Position numbers and translations under genes: made by a program
In this document: piece after piece, positions 1 through 6,849 of the stretch
Layout of the letters: each line of letters opens with the position of its first letter
How positions within the stretch are numbered: position 1 is the stretch's first letter
The notes under the pieces: generated by a model
Told to the model about the DNA's origin: nothing
Databases searched by the model: none
The model's input: only the letters and a program-made list of their open reading frames with translations
From: Mycobacterium sp. E787
GTDB taxonomy: Bacteria; Actinomycetota; Actinomycetes; Mycobacteriales; Mycobacteriaceae
Assembly (NCBI RefSeq): GCF_001668725.1
Contig: NZ_LZKL01000100.1
Coordinates: 1-54,122 of the forward strand
Length of the DNA: 54,122 nucleotides
Direction: 5' to 3'

Positions 1-73
1 ATGAGGACACCTCGCGATAACTGGGCTGTCCTCTATGTCGGGAGACATCTGTCCTCTATGTCAATGAACCACA
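1..73. mobile_element. Probable end of an insertion sequence, cut by the window edge
   Basis: A 14-bp sequence, ctgtcctctatgtc, occurs twice in direct orientation at 26-39 and 49-62. Read on the minus strand the segment starts TGTGGTTCATTG at 73. This matches the multiple internal terminal repeats and TG...CA ends of IS21-like (IstA/IstB) elements. No transposase codon remains in the window. The IS assignment is inference from repeat layout; it could also be an unrelated repeat. Confidence 0.35.
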
Positions 74-113
74 GACCCCCTCGGACACATCCGGCGACAC
101 GACTGAGGCCAGC

Positions 114-137
114 GATGTGAATGCTCGCATTCACATC
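114..137. repeat. 24-nt near-perfect palindrome, unknown role
   Basis: The two 11-nt arms gatgtgaatgc (114-124) and gcattcacatc (127-137) are exact reverse complements, separated by tc. No T-run follows on either strand, so a simple intrinsic terminator is unlikely. It lies between the putative IS end and the vapBC promoter region. An operator, attachment site or IS-related site are all possible. The rest of 1-385 shows no gene I can support. Confidence 0.6.
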
Positions 138-346
138 CGAGCCGATGGAGTGTGATTCCACGCGGGTTCGCTAGAACCGGCGACGATCACACAATCGGCG
201 ACACGACGCGCGTCGGCCGTCCGCCCGCATTTGCCCGCCTCGTGTGTGGGCGCAGTTGTCGCCTGAGCTTGAATTGGCAAGACGTGAATCGGAGGTATTT
301 GAACAGACCTCGGTCACGTGGGTCGTTGCTGCACTCAGCGGCGACA

Positions 347-376
347 TGTACAAAATCAAGGCTCCGTGAGTGTACA
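347..376 (+). promoter_or_regulatory. Paired TGTACA sites, likely vapBC operator
   Basis: The hexamer TGTACA, itself a palindrome, occurs at 347-352 and 371-376, 24 bp apart (about two helical turns) and ending 9 bp before the vapB start. TGTACA is the known core of the E. coli YefM-YoeB operator, and the antitoxin here is of the Phd/YefM type. Autorepression by the VapBC complex is therefore a reasonable inference. Confidence 0.6.
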
Positions 377-385
377 GTTGGGGAT

Positions 386-646
386 ATGGACGTATCCGTG
401 ACCGAGTTGCGCGCGCACCTCAGCGAGTGGCTGGATCGAGCGCGGGCTGGTCGTGAGGTCGTCATCACCGACCGTGGGATTCCGGTCGCGCGACTGACTC
501 CACTGGACAGCGCAGGCACCTTGGAGCGTCTCACGGCCGAAGGCGTGATTGGCAAGGCCACCGCGCAGCGGCCCGTCGCTGCGGGTCGGCGCGGGCCCCG
601 ACCGCGACGGCCGGTGTCTGACCGGGTCAGCGACCAGCGGCGCTGA
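386..646 (+). CDS. vapB: VapB-type antitoxin, Phd/YefM family
   Basis: An 86-residue protein that should neutralise the PIN toxin encoded 3 nt downstream and repress its own operon. Residues 3-36 (VTELRAHLSEWL, then VVITDRGIPVARL) are the typical Phd/YefM N-terminal dimer and DNA-binding fold. The C-terminal 30 residues are basic and proline/arginine-rich, as expected for a flexible toxin-binding tail. The ATG at 386 follows GGGGAT. An open frame extends upstream to 152, but that part has no family match and covers the operator, so the internal ATG was chosen. The family is clear; the number of the pair among mycobacterial VapBs was not assigned. Confidence 0.88.
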   Translation: MDVSVTELRAHLSEWLDRARAGREVVITDRGIPVARLTPLDSAGTLERLTAEGVIGKATAQRPVAAGRRGPRPRRPVSDRVSDQRR

Positions 647-649
647 CAG

Positions 650-1084
650 GTGCCGCTCGTTTACTTCGACGCCAGCGCCTTCGTCAAACTTCTCACCACT
701 GAGCCGGGGAGCGCGCTGGCAACCGCGCTATGGGACGGCTGCGACGCCGCATTGTCCAGCCGTTTGGCCTACCCCGAAGTGCGCGCCGCACTCGCTGCGG
801 CCGCCCGCAATCACGACCTAACCGAAGATGAGCTCGCCGATGCCGAGCATGGGTTGGCCGACTTCTGGGCCGCGACCCGCCCAGTCGAACTCACCGCGAC
901 GGTTGAACAGCACGCCGGCCACCTCGCTCGATCCCATGCCTTGCGAGGAGCCGACGCAGTTCATCTGGCCAGCGCGTTGGCTGTCGGCGATCCCGACCTG
1001 ATCGTCGCCGTCTGGGACCGACGCCTGCACACCGGAGCCCAAGCCGTCGGGTGCCGCGTCGCCCCCGCCCAACTCGACCCTTGA
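650..1084 (+). CDS. vapC: VapC-type PIN-domain ribonuclease toxin
   Basis: A 144-residue PIN-domain protein, expected to be a Mg-dependent RNase that blocks translation by cutting tRNA or rRNA when VapB is degraded. The four acidic PIN residues are visible: D7 in YFDASAFVKL, E43 in YPEVRAAL, D102 in GADAVHLASAL and D123 in VWDRRL. Length is normal for VapC. The GTG start at 650 lies 3 nt after the vapB stop, so translation is likely coupled. The target RNA cannot be told from sequence. Confidence 0.9.
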   Translation: MPLVYFDASAFVKLLTTEPGSALATALWDGCDAALSSRLAYPEVRAALAAAARNHDLTEDELADAEHGLADFWAATRPVELTATVEQHAGHLARSHALRGADAVHLASALAVGDPDLIVAVWDRRLHTGAQAVGCRVAPAQLDP

Positions 1085-1197
1085 TCCGAGCGCTCGACAT
1101 CAGAGTGGGTCAACCCCAGCACGGACGACGGTCAGGTACCGGTTCTTCAGGTCGGGACCCGTGGCGTAAGTGGCTAGCCCCTTTTCGGACACCGGTT

Positions 1198-1578
1198 TTA
1201 CGGCGCGATGTGGCGTTTCGGCGGCGGGTAGACGGCTCGCGCGATCGTGGCCGACAGCCATCCGATCCACCATCCCCCGAAAACGAGCATCAGCGTGTGC
1301 CGGGTGGCGGTGCCGGCCGTCGACGACACCCCGGCCAGGATGACGGCCCACACGATCGCGCAGCCGATGCTGTATCCCGTGTACGTTCTGCGAAAGCGCC
1401 GGCCCATCTCGTGGATCCTTTCGATCGTGCCTGACCAGAACAGCGATGCCCGGCAGTGCCGGGATAGCGGCTCGTCGCCGTACATGTCTTCCAGCAAGGC
1501 CACCAGCTCGTCGCCGTAGCGGCGGCGCCAGGCCCGCGGATACCAGCGCAGCGCCCGCCGCGCGTCGTCGGCGTTCAC
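1198..1578 (-). CDS. Small membrane protein paired with PadR regulator
   Basis: A 126-residue protein with an N-terminal segment RWYPRAWRRRYGDELVALL, common in actinobacterial proteins encoded next to PadR regulators, followed by two membrane segments (about residues 68-88 and 96-113). Its ATG overlaps the padR stop by 4 nt, so the two are one translation unit. Function is unknown; similar pairs often sit beside transporters, but no transporter gene is present here. The 113 bp between vapC and this stop hold nothing recognisable. Confidence 0.7.
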   Translation of the reverse strand: MNADDARRALRWYPRAWRRRYGDELVALLEDMYGDEPLSRHCRASLFWSGTIERIHEMGRRFRRTYTGYSIGCAIVWAVILAGVSSTAGTATRHTLMLVFGGWWIGWLSATIARAVYPPPKRHIAP

Positions 1579-1901
1579 ACCGACCAGCCCGGCCGCGGGG
1601 ACCGCAACGGCATGCCCAGCCGGCGCGCGCCCTCGTCGGCGATCGCGCCCAATTCCCTTACGGCAGCAGCAAGTTCGGCCTGCCCGGCCGCCGTCAACCG
1701 GTACGGCCGCCGCCGCTGGTCGTGTTGCAGCGGCTCGATGAGGCCCCGCTCCTCGAGCCGGGTGATCGCCCCGTAGAGAGTTCCGGGCCCCAACGCCGCA
1801 CCGGAGAACTCCTCGATATCGCGGGCCAGCGCGTACCCGTGCTTGGGACCCGAGGCCAGGCTCGTCAGGATCAGCACGCCGGGATCGTTCGGCCTTGCCA
1901 T
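1575..1901 (-). CDS. PadR-family transcriptional regulator
   Basis: About 108 residues with the PadR winged helix: LILTSLASGPKHGYALARDI, then GPGTLYGAITRLEERGLIE and RRPYRLTAAGQAEL. These proteins repress a promoter through a palindrome and release it on binding a small ligand. The ATG at 1901 was chosen. A GTG three codons upstream (1910) is also possible and would lie only 2 nt from the operator-like palindrome at 1913-1931. It overlaps the membrane-protein gene by 4 nt. The ligand is unknown. Confidence 0.88.
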   Translation of the reverse strand: MARPNDPGVLILTSLASGPKHGYALARDIEEFSGAALGPGTLYGAITRLEERGLIEPLQHDQRRRPYRLTAAGQAELAAAVRELGAIADEGARRLGMPLRSPRPGWSV

Positions 1902-1912
1902 GCCCGCCACGT

Positions 1913-1931
1913 TAGTACGTGCGACGTACTA
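1913..1931. promoter_or_regulatory. Palindrome, likely PadR operator
   Basis: TAGTACGT (1913-1920) and ACGTACTA (1924-1931) are exact 8-nt inverted repeats with a 3-nt gcg centre, directly upstream of padR and 41 bp before the divergent phosphoribosyltransferase gene. Position and symmetry fit autoregulation by PadR. Binding is inferred. Confidence 0.6.
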
Positions 1932-1972
1932 GAGCAATCGAGTTAGCTCGGCGTTAGCCTGGAGAGCGACCA

Positions 1973-2650
1973 ATGAACCCACCCAGCGGCTTCCTCCGGC
2001 GAGCGACGGCGCGCATCTACCGTGATCGTCGTGAGGCGGGCCGCGCGCTGGCCGAGGAGTTGGCCTCCTATCGGGACAGGGACGACGTGCTGGTCTTCGG
2101 GCTGGCGCGGGGCGGCGTGCCGGTGGCCTGGGAGATCGCCTCGGCATTGCACGCCCCGCTGGACGTGTTTCTGGTGCGCAAGCTGGGGGTTCCGCGTTGG
2201 TCGGAGCTGGCGATGGGCGCGCTGGCCAGCGGCGGCGGGGTGGTGATGAACGACAACGTGGTTTCCAGCCTGCACATCACCGACGACCAGGTGCGCGAGG
2301 TGATCGCCAGCGAGACCGCCGAACTCAACCGGCGCGAGCAGGCCTACCGGGGCGGCCGCCCCGGCGCCGACCCGCGCGGCAAGGTCGTGATCCTGGTCGA
2401 CGACGGCATCGCCACCGGCGCCAGCATGCTGGCCGCCGTCCGGGCCGTGCGGGCCGCGGGGCCGCTGTCGATCGTCGTCGCGGTGCCGGTCGGACCGGCG
2501 TCGACCTGCCGCGAAATCGGGCGGGAAGCCGACGAGGTGGTGTGCGCCTCCATGCCACCCGGGTTCGAAGCCGTCGGGCAGGTCTACGCAGACTTTCGCC
2601 AGGTCACCGACGATGAGGTTCGCGAGCTGCTGACTACGCCGACCCGCTGA
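1973..2650 (+). CDS. Phosphoribosyltransferase-domain protein (Rv2143-like)
   Basis: A 225-residue type I phosphoribosyltransferase fold. The PRPP-binding signature is at residues 138-151 (VVILVDDGIATGAS). An early loop, FGLARGGVPVAWEIA, matches the stand-alone PRTase proteins of unknown substrate found widely in actinobacteria. The ATG is preceded by GGAGAG at 5 nt. It is divergent from padR, and its stop is 14 nt from the convergent membrane-protein stop. The nucleobase substrate, or whether it is a salvage enzyme at all, cannot be deduced. Confidence 0.85.
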   Translation: MNPPSGFLRRATARIYRDRREAGRALAEELASYRDRDDVLVFGLARGGVPVAWEIASALHAPLDVFLVRKLGVPRWSELAMGALASGGGVVMNDNVVSSLHITDDQVREVIASETAELNRREQAYRGGRPGADPRGKVVILVDDGIATGASMLAAVRAVRAAGPLSIVVAVPVGPASTCREIGREADEVVCASMPPGFEAVGQVYADFRQVTDDEVRELLTTPTR

Positions 2651-2664
2651 AGAACGCTGAAGTA

Positions 2665-2988
2665 CTAGGTGGCCCGGTCCTCGCTGGACTCGAGGCCCTG
2701 GGACGACTCGTCGGCGGTGTCCTCGACCGCGGGCCGCTCCCCCTCGTCGGGGGCCTCTTCGGGGTAGTCGACCGGGGCTTCCTCGTCATGCCCGGGTTCT
2801 TCCACGTCGTGTGCTGCGCCGTCGGCGTCACGACGCTGGCGTTCCCGCAACGCGTCGATGATCAGCAACACCACGCCCAGAACGCTGGCGCCGATGCACA
2901 CCCAGGCGACCAGCTCGTTGCTGGTGACCACCGCGAACACCAGGGCGACGAGCCCGATCAGGGCGAGTACCAGCGCAATGATCAGCAT
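2665..2988 (-). CDS. Small membrane protein with acidic tail (Rv2144c-like)
   Basis: A 107-residue protein with two N-terminal membrane helices (about residues 2-22 and 27-46), then a basic patch ALRERQRRD and a long acidic Glu/Asp/Pro-rich cytoplasmic tail. GGAGGATGACCG precedes the ATG. It follows wag31 in the same direction after 96 bp and may be cotranscribed with it. Function is unknown; conservation of place next to wag31 suggests an envelope role (inference). Confidence 0.78.
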   Translation of the reverse strand: MLIIALVLALIGLVALVFAVVTSNELVAWVCIGASVLGVVLLIIDALRERQRRDADGAAHDVEEPGHDEEAPVDYPEEAPDEGERPAVEDTADESSQGLESSEDRAT

Positions 2989-3084
2989 CGGTCATCCTCC
3001 AGCCGAAGACGGGGACTGCCAGGTCTAGTGCAGGCTAGTGTGCCGAACGGGAGCCCCGGCGAGTACCCCGGCACGATCGCCCGG

Positions 3085-3888
3085 CTAGTTATTACCCCGA
3101 TTGAACTGGTCGAACCCGCCGGCGTCGGCGCTCGAGTCGACGGGCGCCGCCGATCCACGCTGGCCGAGTTCCTCCAGCTGGGATTCCAGGTAGGTCTTGA
3201 GCCGGGTGCGGTATTCGCGTTCGAAGGTGCGGAGCTGCTCGAGGCGGCCTTCCAGCACGGTGCGCTGCTGGTTGATGGTTCCCATGATCTCGGAATGCTT
3301 GCGCTCGGCGTCGGCCTGCAGGGCGTCGGCCTTCTCCTGCGCCTGGCGCAGCTGCGTCTCCGAGCGGCTCTGCGCGTCGGCCAGCATCGCGTCGGCGCGC
3401 TGGCGGGCCTCGGTGACCGTGGTCTCGGCGGTGTGCCGGGCCTCGCTGAGGATCTGATCGGCGTTGGCCCGCGCATCGGCCAGCATCTTCTCGGACTCGG
3501 CCTTGGCGTTGCTGGTCAACCGGTCGGCGGTGTCCTGGGCCAGGGTCAGCACCCGGGCGGCCTTCATGGCCTGTTCCTCGTTGGTCCCCTGGGACGCCGC
3601 CGGCGCCGCCGGCGCGACGACCGGCGCAGGCTTGACCGGCTCGGGCTCGGGCTCGAAGGTCGGGATCGCCTGGGTGGGCTGAGCTGCGCCGCCGCCCCCA
3701 CCGGCGGCCAGCTCGCGGTCCAGCTCCTCGATCCGTTGACGCAGATCGGAGTTCTCCTCGATGAGCCGCGTCAGCTCGTTTTCCACCAGGTCGAGAAAGG
3801 CGTCGACCTCGTCTTCGTTGTAACCGCGCTTGCCGATCGGCGGCTTACTGAACGCCACATTGTGGACGTCGGCTGGTGTAAGCGGCAT
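3085..3888 (-). CDS. wag31: DivIVA-like polar growth protein Wag31
   Basis: A 267-residue cytoplasmic scaffold that binds curved membrane at the poles and directs polar peptidoglycan synthesis. The DivIVA lipid-binding domain is residues 1-60 (MPLTPADVHNVAF, then NEDEVDAFLDLVENEL). A Gly/Pro/Glu-rich linker follows (about 61-100), then a long coiled coil to about 250. Thr72 in the linker corresponds to the PknA phosphosite known as Thr73 in M. tuberculosis. The start was set at MPLTPADV because AGGGGA lies 6 nt upstream; the open frame extends 29 codons further but has no family match. Confidence 0.96.
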   Translation of the reverse strand: MPLTPADVHNVAFSKPPIGKRGYNEDEVDAFLDLVENELTRLIEENSDLRQRIEELDRELAAGGGGGAAQPTQAIPTFEPEPEPVKPAPVVAPAAPAASQGTNEEQAMKAARVLTLAQDTADRLTSNAKAESEKMLADARANADQILSEARHTAETTVTEARQRADAMLADAQSRSETQLRQAQEKADALQADAERKHSEIMGTINQQRTVLEGRLEQLRTFEREYRTRLKTYLESQLEELGQRGSAAPVDSSADAGGFDQFNRGNN

Positions 3889-3925
3889 TGTTCGTCCCCT
3901 CGAGTTCCTGTCAAACGATCTGGAA

Positions 3926-3956
3926 AGTGTAGAACGGAGTGGTTGCCGTCGTGCAA
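3926..3956 (-). promoter_or_regulatory. Candidate wag31 promoter
   Basis: On the minus strand a -10 element TACACT (3931-3926) lies 19 bp after TTGCAC (3956-3951). Start of transcription would fall near 3919, giving a leader of about 30 nt before the wag31 ATG. The TANNNT -10 is typical of mycobacterial SigA promoters; the spacing is slightly long. Confidence 0.45.
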
Positions 3957-3994
3957 CTGCCGTCCATCCTGTCACACCAGACTCGGCGGTAGCC

Positions 3995-4070
3995 GATTAG
4001 CCCAATAAATAAGAACCTATTTCACACACTAAGACCAATAAAATCCAAACCCTTAAAATTTTTAAATTGC
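3995..4070. other. AT-rich island between yggT and wag31
   Basis: About 75 bp rich in A and T, including cccaataaataagaacc and cccttaaaatttttaaattg, within sequence that is otherwise very GC-rich. It contains no ORF. It lies downstream of yggT and upstream of the wag31 promoter, so it could be an upstream activating region, a nucleoid-protein (Lsr2-type) site or a terminator zone. Confidence 0.6.
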
Positions 4071-4138
4071 GGCGGCCGAACCGACGCTAAAACGTGGCCG
4101 AACCGTCTCCGGGCCGCGGCGCGCGCTCTCAGCACCGA

Positions 4139-4429
4139 TCATGCCGCCGCGCCGAACGCCAGTTGCATGCCGATGAACGCGACCAGCAGCAGCACCATGA
4201 TCGACAGGTCGAAGCGCACCGCCCCGATGGTGAGCTGCGGGATCAGCCGCCGCAGCAGCTTCACCGGGGGGTCGGTGATCGACATGATGATCTCCAGGAT
4301 CACCACGGTGATGCCGGTGGGATGCCAGTCGCGGCTGAACGAGCGGATGAACTCGACGACGACCCGGGCGATGAGCAGCAGCCAGAAGATGAACAGCGCG
4401 AACCCAAGGATCTGAAAAAACAGCACCAA
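4139..4429 (-). CDS. YggT-family membrane protein (Rv2146c-like)
   Basis: A 96-residue integral membrane protein with two hydrophobic segments (about 3-25 and 70-92) and the YggT signature in between, ITDPPVKLLRRLIP. YggT proteins are encoded in the dcw region of many bacteria between sepF and divIVA and are thought to act in envelope or division processes. The annotated start is TTG with GGGG 6 nt upstream; the next codon is GTG and would also work. Confidence 0.85.
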   Translation of the reverse strand: MVLFFQILGFALFIFWLLLIARVVVEFIRSFSRDWHPTGITVVILEIIMSITDPPVKLLRRLIPQLTIGAVRFDLSIMVLLLVAFIGMQLAFGAAA

Positions 4430-4546
4430 CTGGAGCCCCGACCTTACCGATGAGATGACCCGATGTCAGGCGCCAGCCTACCGATTCTCGGGTGCGGGCA
4501 CACATCTCACGTGCGCCGACCCCGCCGAGCGGCGGAACGGGTGCGT

Positions 4547-5212
4547 CTACTGGTAGGCGTAGAACCCGGTTTCGGCGATCCGGCGACGCTCCTCCGGTGA
4601 CACGTCGACGTCGGCGGGCGACAACAGGAACACCTTGGTCGCGACCTTGTCGAACGACCCCCGGAGCGCGAAGGCCAGGCCGGCGGCGAAGTCGACCAGC
4701 CGCTTGGCGTCGGCGTTGTCCATCGACACCAGGTCCATGATCACCGGGGTGCCGTCGCGGAAGCGCTCGCCGATGGTGCGCGCCTCGCTGTAGTCCTTGG
4801 GCCGCAGCGTGGTGATCTTCGACAGCGGGCTGCCCTCCTCGAACAGCATCGCCATGCGGCGCGGGTCCATCGCCAGCGCACCGCGGGTGGAATTCCGCAA
4901 CCACGAGCCGAGCCGCGGCCGGCTCATCTCGGGCCGTTCGAACTCGCGCGGGTGGACGGGGCCGTAGCGGCCCTCGTCGGCGTAGCCGCCACGATAGCCG
5001 CCGGGCGGGGGGTAGTCGGCGGGCTCGCCGCGCGGGTCCCTGAGGTCCTCGTAGTCGCGGCCTTCGAAACGGCCCTCGTAGCGGCCGTACCCCTCGTCGA
5101 ACCGGGGCCGCGGGAAGCCGCGGGAGGGCGCCCGGTCGTCGTAGTACTCGTCGTCGTAGTCCTCCATCGGAGCCATACCGAAGTAGGCCTTGACTTTGTG
5201 CAGTGTGCTCAT
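4547..5212 (-). CDS. sepF: SepF, FtsZ membrane anchor
   Basis: A 221-residue division protein that tethers FtsZ filaments to the membrane; mycobacteria lack FtsA, and SepF is essential there. The N-terminus MSTLHKVKAYFGMAP is the amphipathic membrane helix. Residues 17-110 are an acidic, Tyr/Arg/Gly-rich linker. The SepF core (DUF552) occupies about 125-215, with TTLRPKDYSEARTIGERFRD and MDNADAKRLVDFAAGLAFA. ATG follows GAAGGG at 9 nt. It is downstream of ftsZ, pgeF and yggS. Confidence 0.95.
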   Translation of the reverse strand: MSTLHKVKAYFGMAPMEDYDDEYYDDRAPSRGFPRPRFDEGYGRYEGRFEGRDYEDLRDPRGEPADYPPPGGYRGGYADEGRYGPVHPREFERPEMSRPRLGSWLRNSTRGALAMDPRRMAMLFEEGSPLSKITTLRPKDYSEARTIGERFRDGTPVIMDLVSMDNADAKRLVDFAAGLAFALRGSFDKVATKVFLLSPADVDVSPEERRRIAETGFYAYQ

Positions 5213-5261
5213 CGCGTAAACCCTTCTAGCCCCTGGGAGTATTGGTGTCTGTGATGAAGAT

Positions 5262-5278
5262 GTGACTACAGTGACTAC
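5262..5278 (-). promoter_or_regulatory. Tandem GTAGTCAC repeat upstream of sepF
   Basis: On the minus strand GTAGTCAC occurs twice with 9-bp period, about 50 bp before the sepF ATG. Direct GTCAC-containing 9-mers are a feature described for MtrA sites in mycobacteria, so an MtrA site is conceivable, but this is inference from a short match. Confidence 0.3.
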
Positions 5279-6061
5279 TCACGGTGACGGTAGCCGCCTC
5301 GGACCCAATAGCGCGGTACCGACACGCACACACGTCGAACCATGTTTGACGGCTATTTCGAAATCGTTGGACATGCCGGCGGACAGTCCGACGGCGTTCG
5401 GGTGCGATTCCAGCACCCTGCGGTGCTCGGATCGCAGCAGCTCGAAGGCCCGCGCGGGGTCCCAGTCCAGCGGCGGGATGCCCATCAGGCCGAGCAGTTC
5501 CAGGCTTCGGGATCCCGCGACCTGCGCGCAGACCTCATCGACGGCGCCGGGCGCGGTGACGTCGACGCCGCCGCGGGAGACGTCGCCGTCGAGGCTGACC
5601 TCGACGTAGACGCGCAGCGGCTCCTGGCGGCGGCCGTCGGCCAGGGCCGCCGACACCGCCCGGTCGAGCGCGGCGACCAGGCGCGTGCTGTCGATCGAGT
5701 GGGCCGTGTGCGCCCACCGCGCCAGCGAACGCGCCTTGTTTCGCTGAATCCGGCCCACCATGTGCCAGTGCATATTCCGCAACTCGGCAAGCCCGGAACT
5801 GGCCGCCAACCGGTCGACTTCGGCGACCTTCGCCGTCGCTTCCTGGTCGCGGGATTCGCCGACGCACCGACAACCCAATCGAGACAAAATCGCAACATCG
5901 GTTGCTGGAAAGAATTTGGTAATAGGGAGAAGTTCAATTTCGCTGACATTGCGGCCCGCCGCTTCCGCGGCACCCGCAAGTCGCGAACGCACCGCGGCCA
6001 GCGCATGCGTCAATTCCGATTCGCGGTCGCCATGCTCGTGGGCCGGCAGGTCCCCCGCCAT
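5279..6061 (-). CDS. YggS-family PLP homeostasis protein
   Basis: A 260-residue PLP-binding protein of the YggS/PROSC family, which buffers pyridoxal phosphate rather than catalysing a known reaction. The PLP lysine is K49 in LLPITKFF. Other family motifs are HMVGRIQRNKAR, GLMGIPP, LSAGMSNDFEIAVKHGST and VRVGTALLG. The usual ENYVQE-type motif is altered to GESRDQEA, as in other mycobacterial members. ATG at 6061 lies 3 nt after the pgeF stop. Confidence 0.9.
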   Translation of the reverse strand: MAGDLPAHEHGDRESELTHALAAVRSRLAGAAEAAGRNVSEIELLPITKFFPATDVAILSRLGCRCVGESRDQEATAKVAEVDRLAASSGLAELRNMHWHMVGRIQRNKARSLARWAHTAHSIDSTRLVAALDRAVSAALADGRRQEPLRVYVEVSLDGDVSRGGVDVTAPGAVDEVCAQVAGSRSLELLGLMGIPPLDWDPARAFELLRSEHRRVLESHPNAVGLSAGMSNDFEIAVKHGSTCVRVGTALLGPRRLPSP

Positions 6062-6064
6062 CGG

Positions 6065-6844
6065 TCACTCCATCCAGATCAGCGACGCCAGGCGCCCGGT
6101 CGGCGCGTCCCGGCGATGACTGAACAGCGCCCGGTCGTCCACCGTGCAGCGCGGATCGACGTCGATCGCCGTGACGCCCAAATCGCGGAGCTGGCAAGCG
6201 ATTCCGGCGCGCAGGTCGAGCCCGGGAGTGCCGGCCGCGGTGGTGGTGCGGCTGCCCGGCAACGCCGCCTCGACCTCGTCGGCCATCGCGGCGGGCACCT
6301 CGTAGTTGCGACCGCTGACCGCCGGGCCCAGCAGCGCCGACATGTCGCCGGCCCGCGCGCCCCGCGCCAGCATCGCCGCGATCGCGCGGGTCACCACCCC
6401 GCGCTGCGCGCCGACGCGGCCGGCGTGCACGGCGGCGATCACACCGGCGCGCGCGTCGGCCAGCAGCACCGGCACGCAGTCGGCGGTCACCACCGCCAGC
6501 GCCAGGCGCGCCGTTCCGGTGACCAACGCGTCGGTCTCGTCGACCGCGGCAGCCTGCGGTCCGTCGACGACCTCGACCCGATCGCCGTGCACCTGGTTCA
6601 TCCACACGATCCGGTCGGCGCCCAGGCCGATCGCGTCGGCCAGCCGCTTGCGGTTGGCCGCCACCGCCGCGGGGTCGTCGCCGACGTGGTCACCGAGGTT
6701 GAAGGTGTCGAACGGCGGCGCCGAGATCCCGCCGGCGCGGGTGGTGGTCACCCGACGGATGCGAACGCTCACGTCACCAGTATCCGAAAAGCAATGTCGG
6801 CCATGCCGCCCCGACGCGCGCCGGGGTCCGGTTGTCACCGACAT
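6065..6844 (-). CDS. pgeF: PgeF/YfiH-family peptidoglycan editing protein
   Basis: A 259-residue multicopper-polyphenol-oxidoreductase-like (DUF152) protein. In E. coli the family removes L-Ser wrongly placed on UDP-MurNAc, which fits a place beside the mur genes. The metal/catalytic residues are H86 (WMNQVHGD), C123 (TADCVPVL) and H140 (AAVHAGRVG). The first ATG (6844) starts 5 nt after the ftsZ stop; a GTG at codon 25 (VSVRIRRVTT) is an alternative start. The enzyme activity in mycobacteria is inferred. Confidence 0.88.
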   Translation of the reverse strand: MSVTTGPRRASGRHGRHCFSDTGDVSVRIRRVTTTRAGGISAPPFDTFNLGDHVGDDPAAVAANRKRLADAIGLGADRIVWMNQVHGDRVEVVDGPQAAAVDETDALVTGTARLALAVVTADCVPVLLADARAGVIAAVHAGRVGAQRGVVTRAIAAMLARGARAGDMSALLGPAVSGRNYEVPAAMADEVEAALPGSRTTTAAGTPGLDLRAGIACQLRDLGVTAIDVDPRCTVDDRALFSHRRDAPTGRLASLIWME

Positions 6845-6849
6845 GAGAC

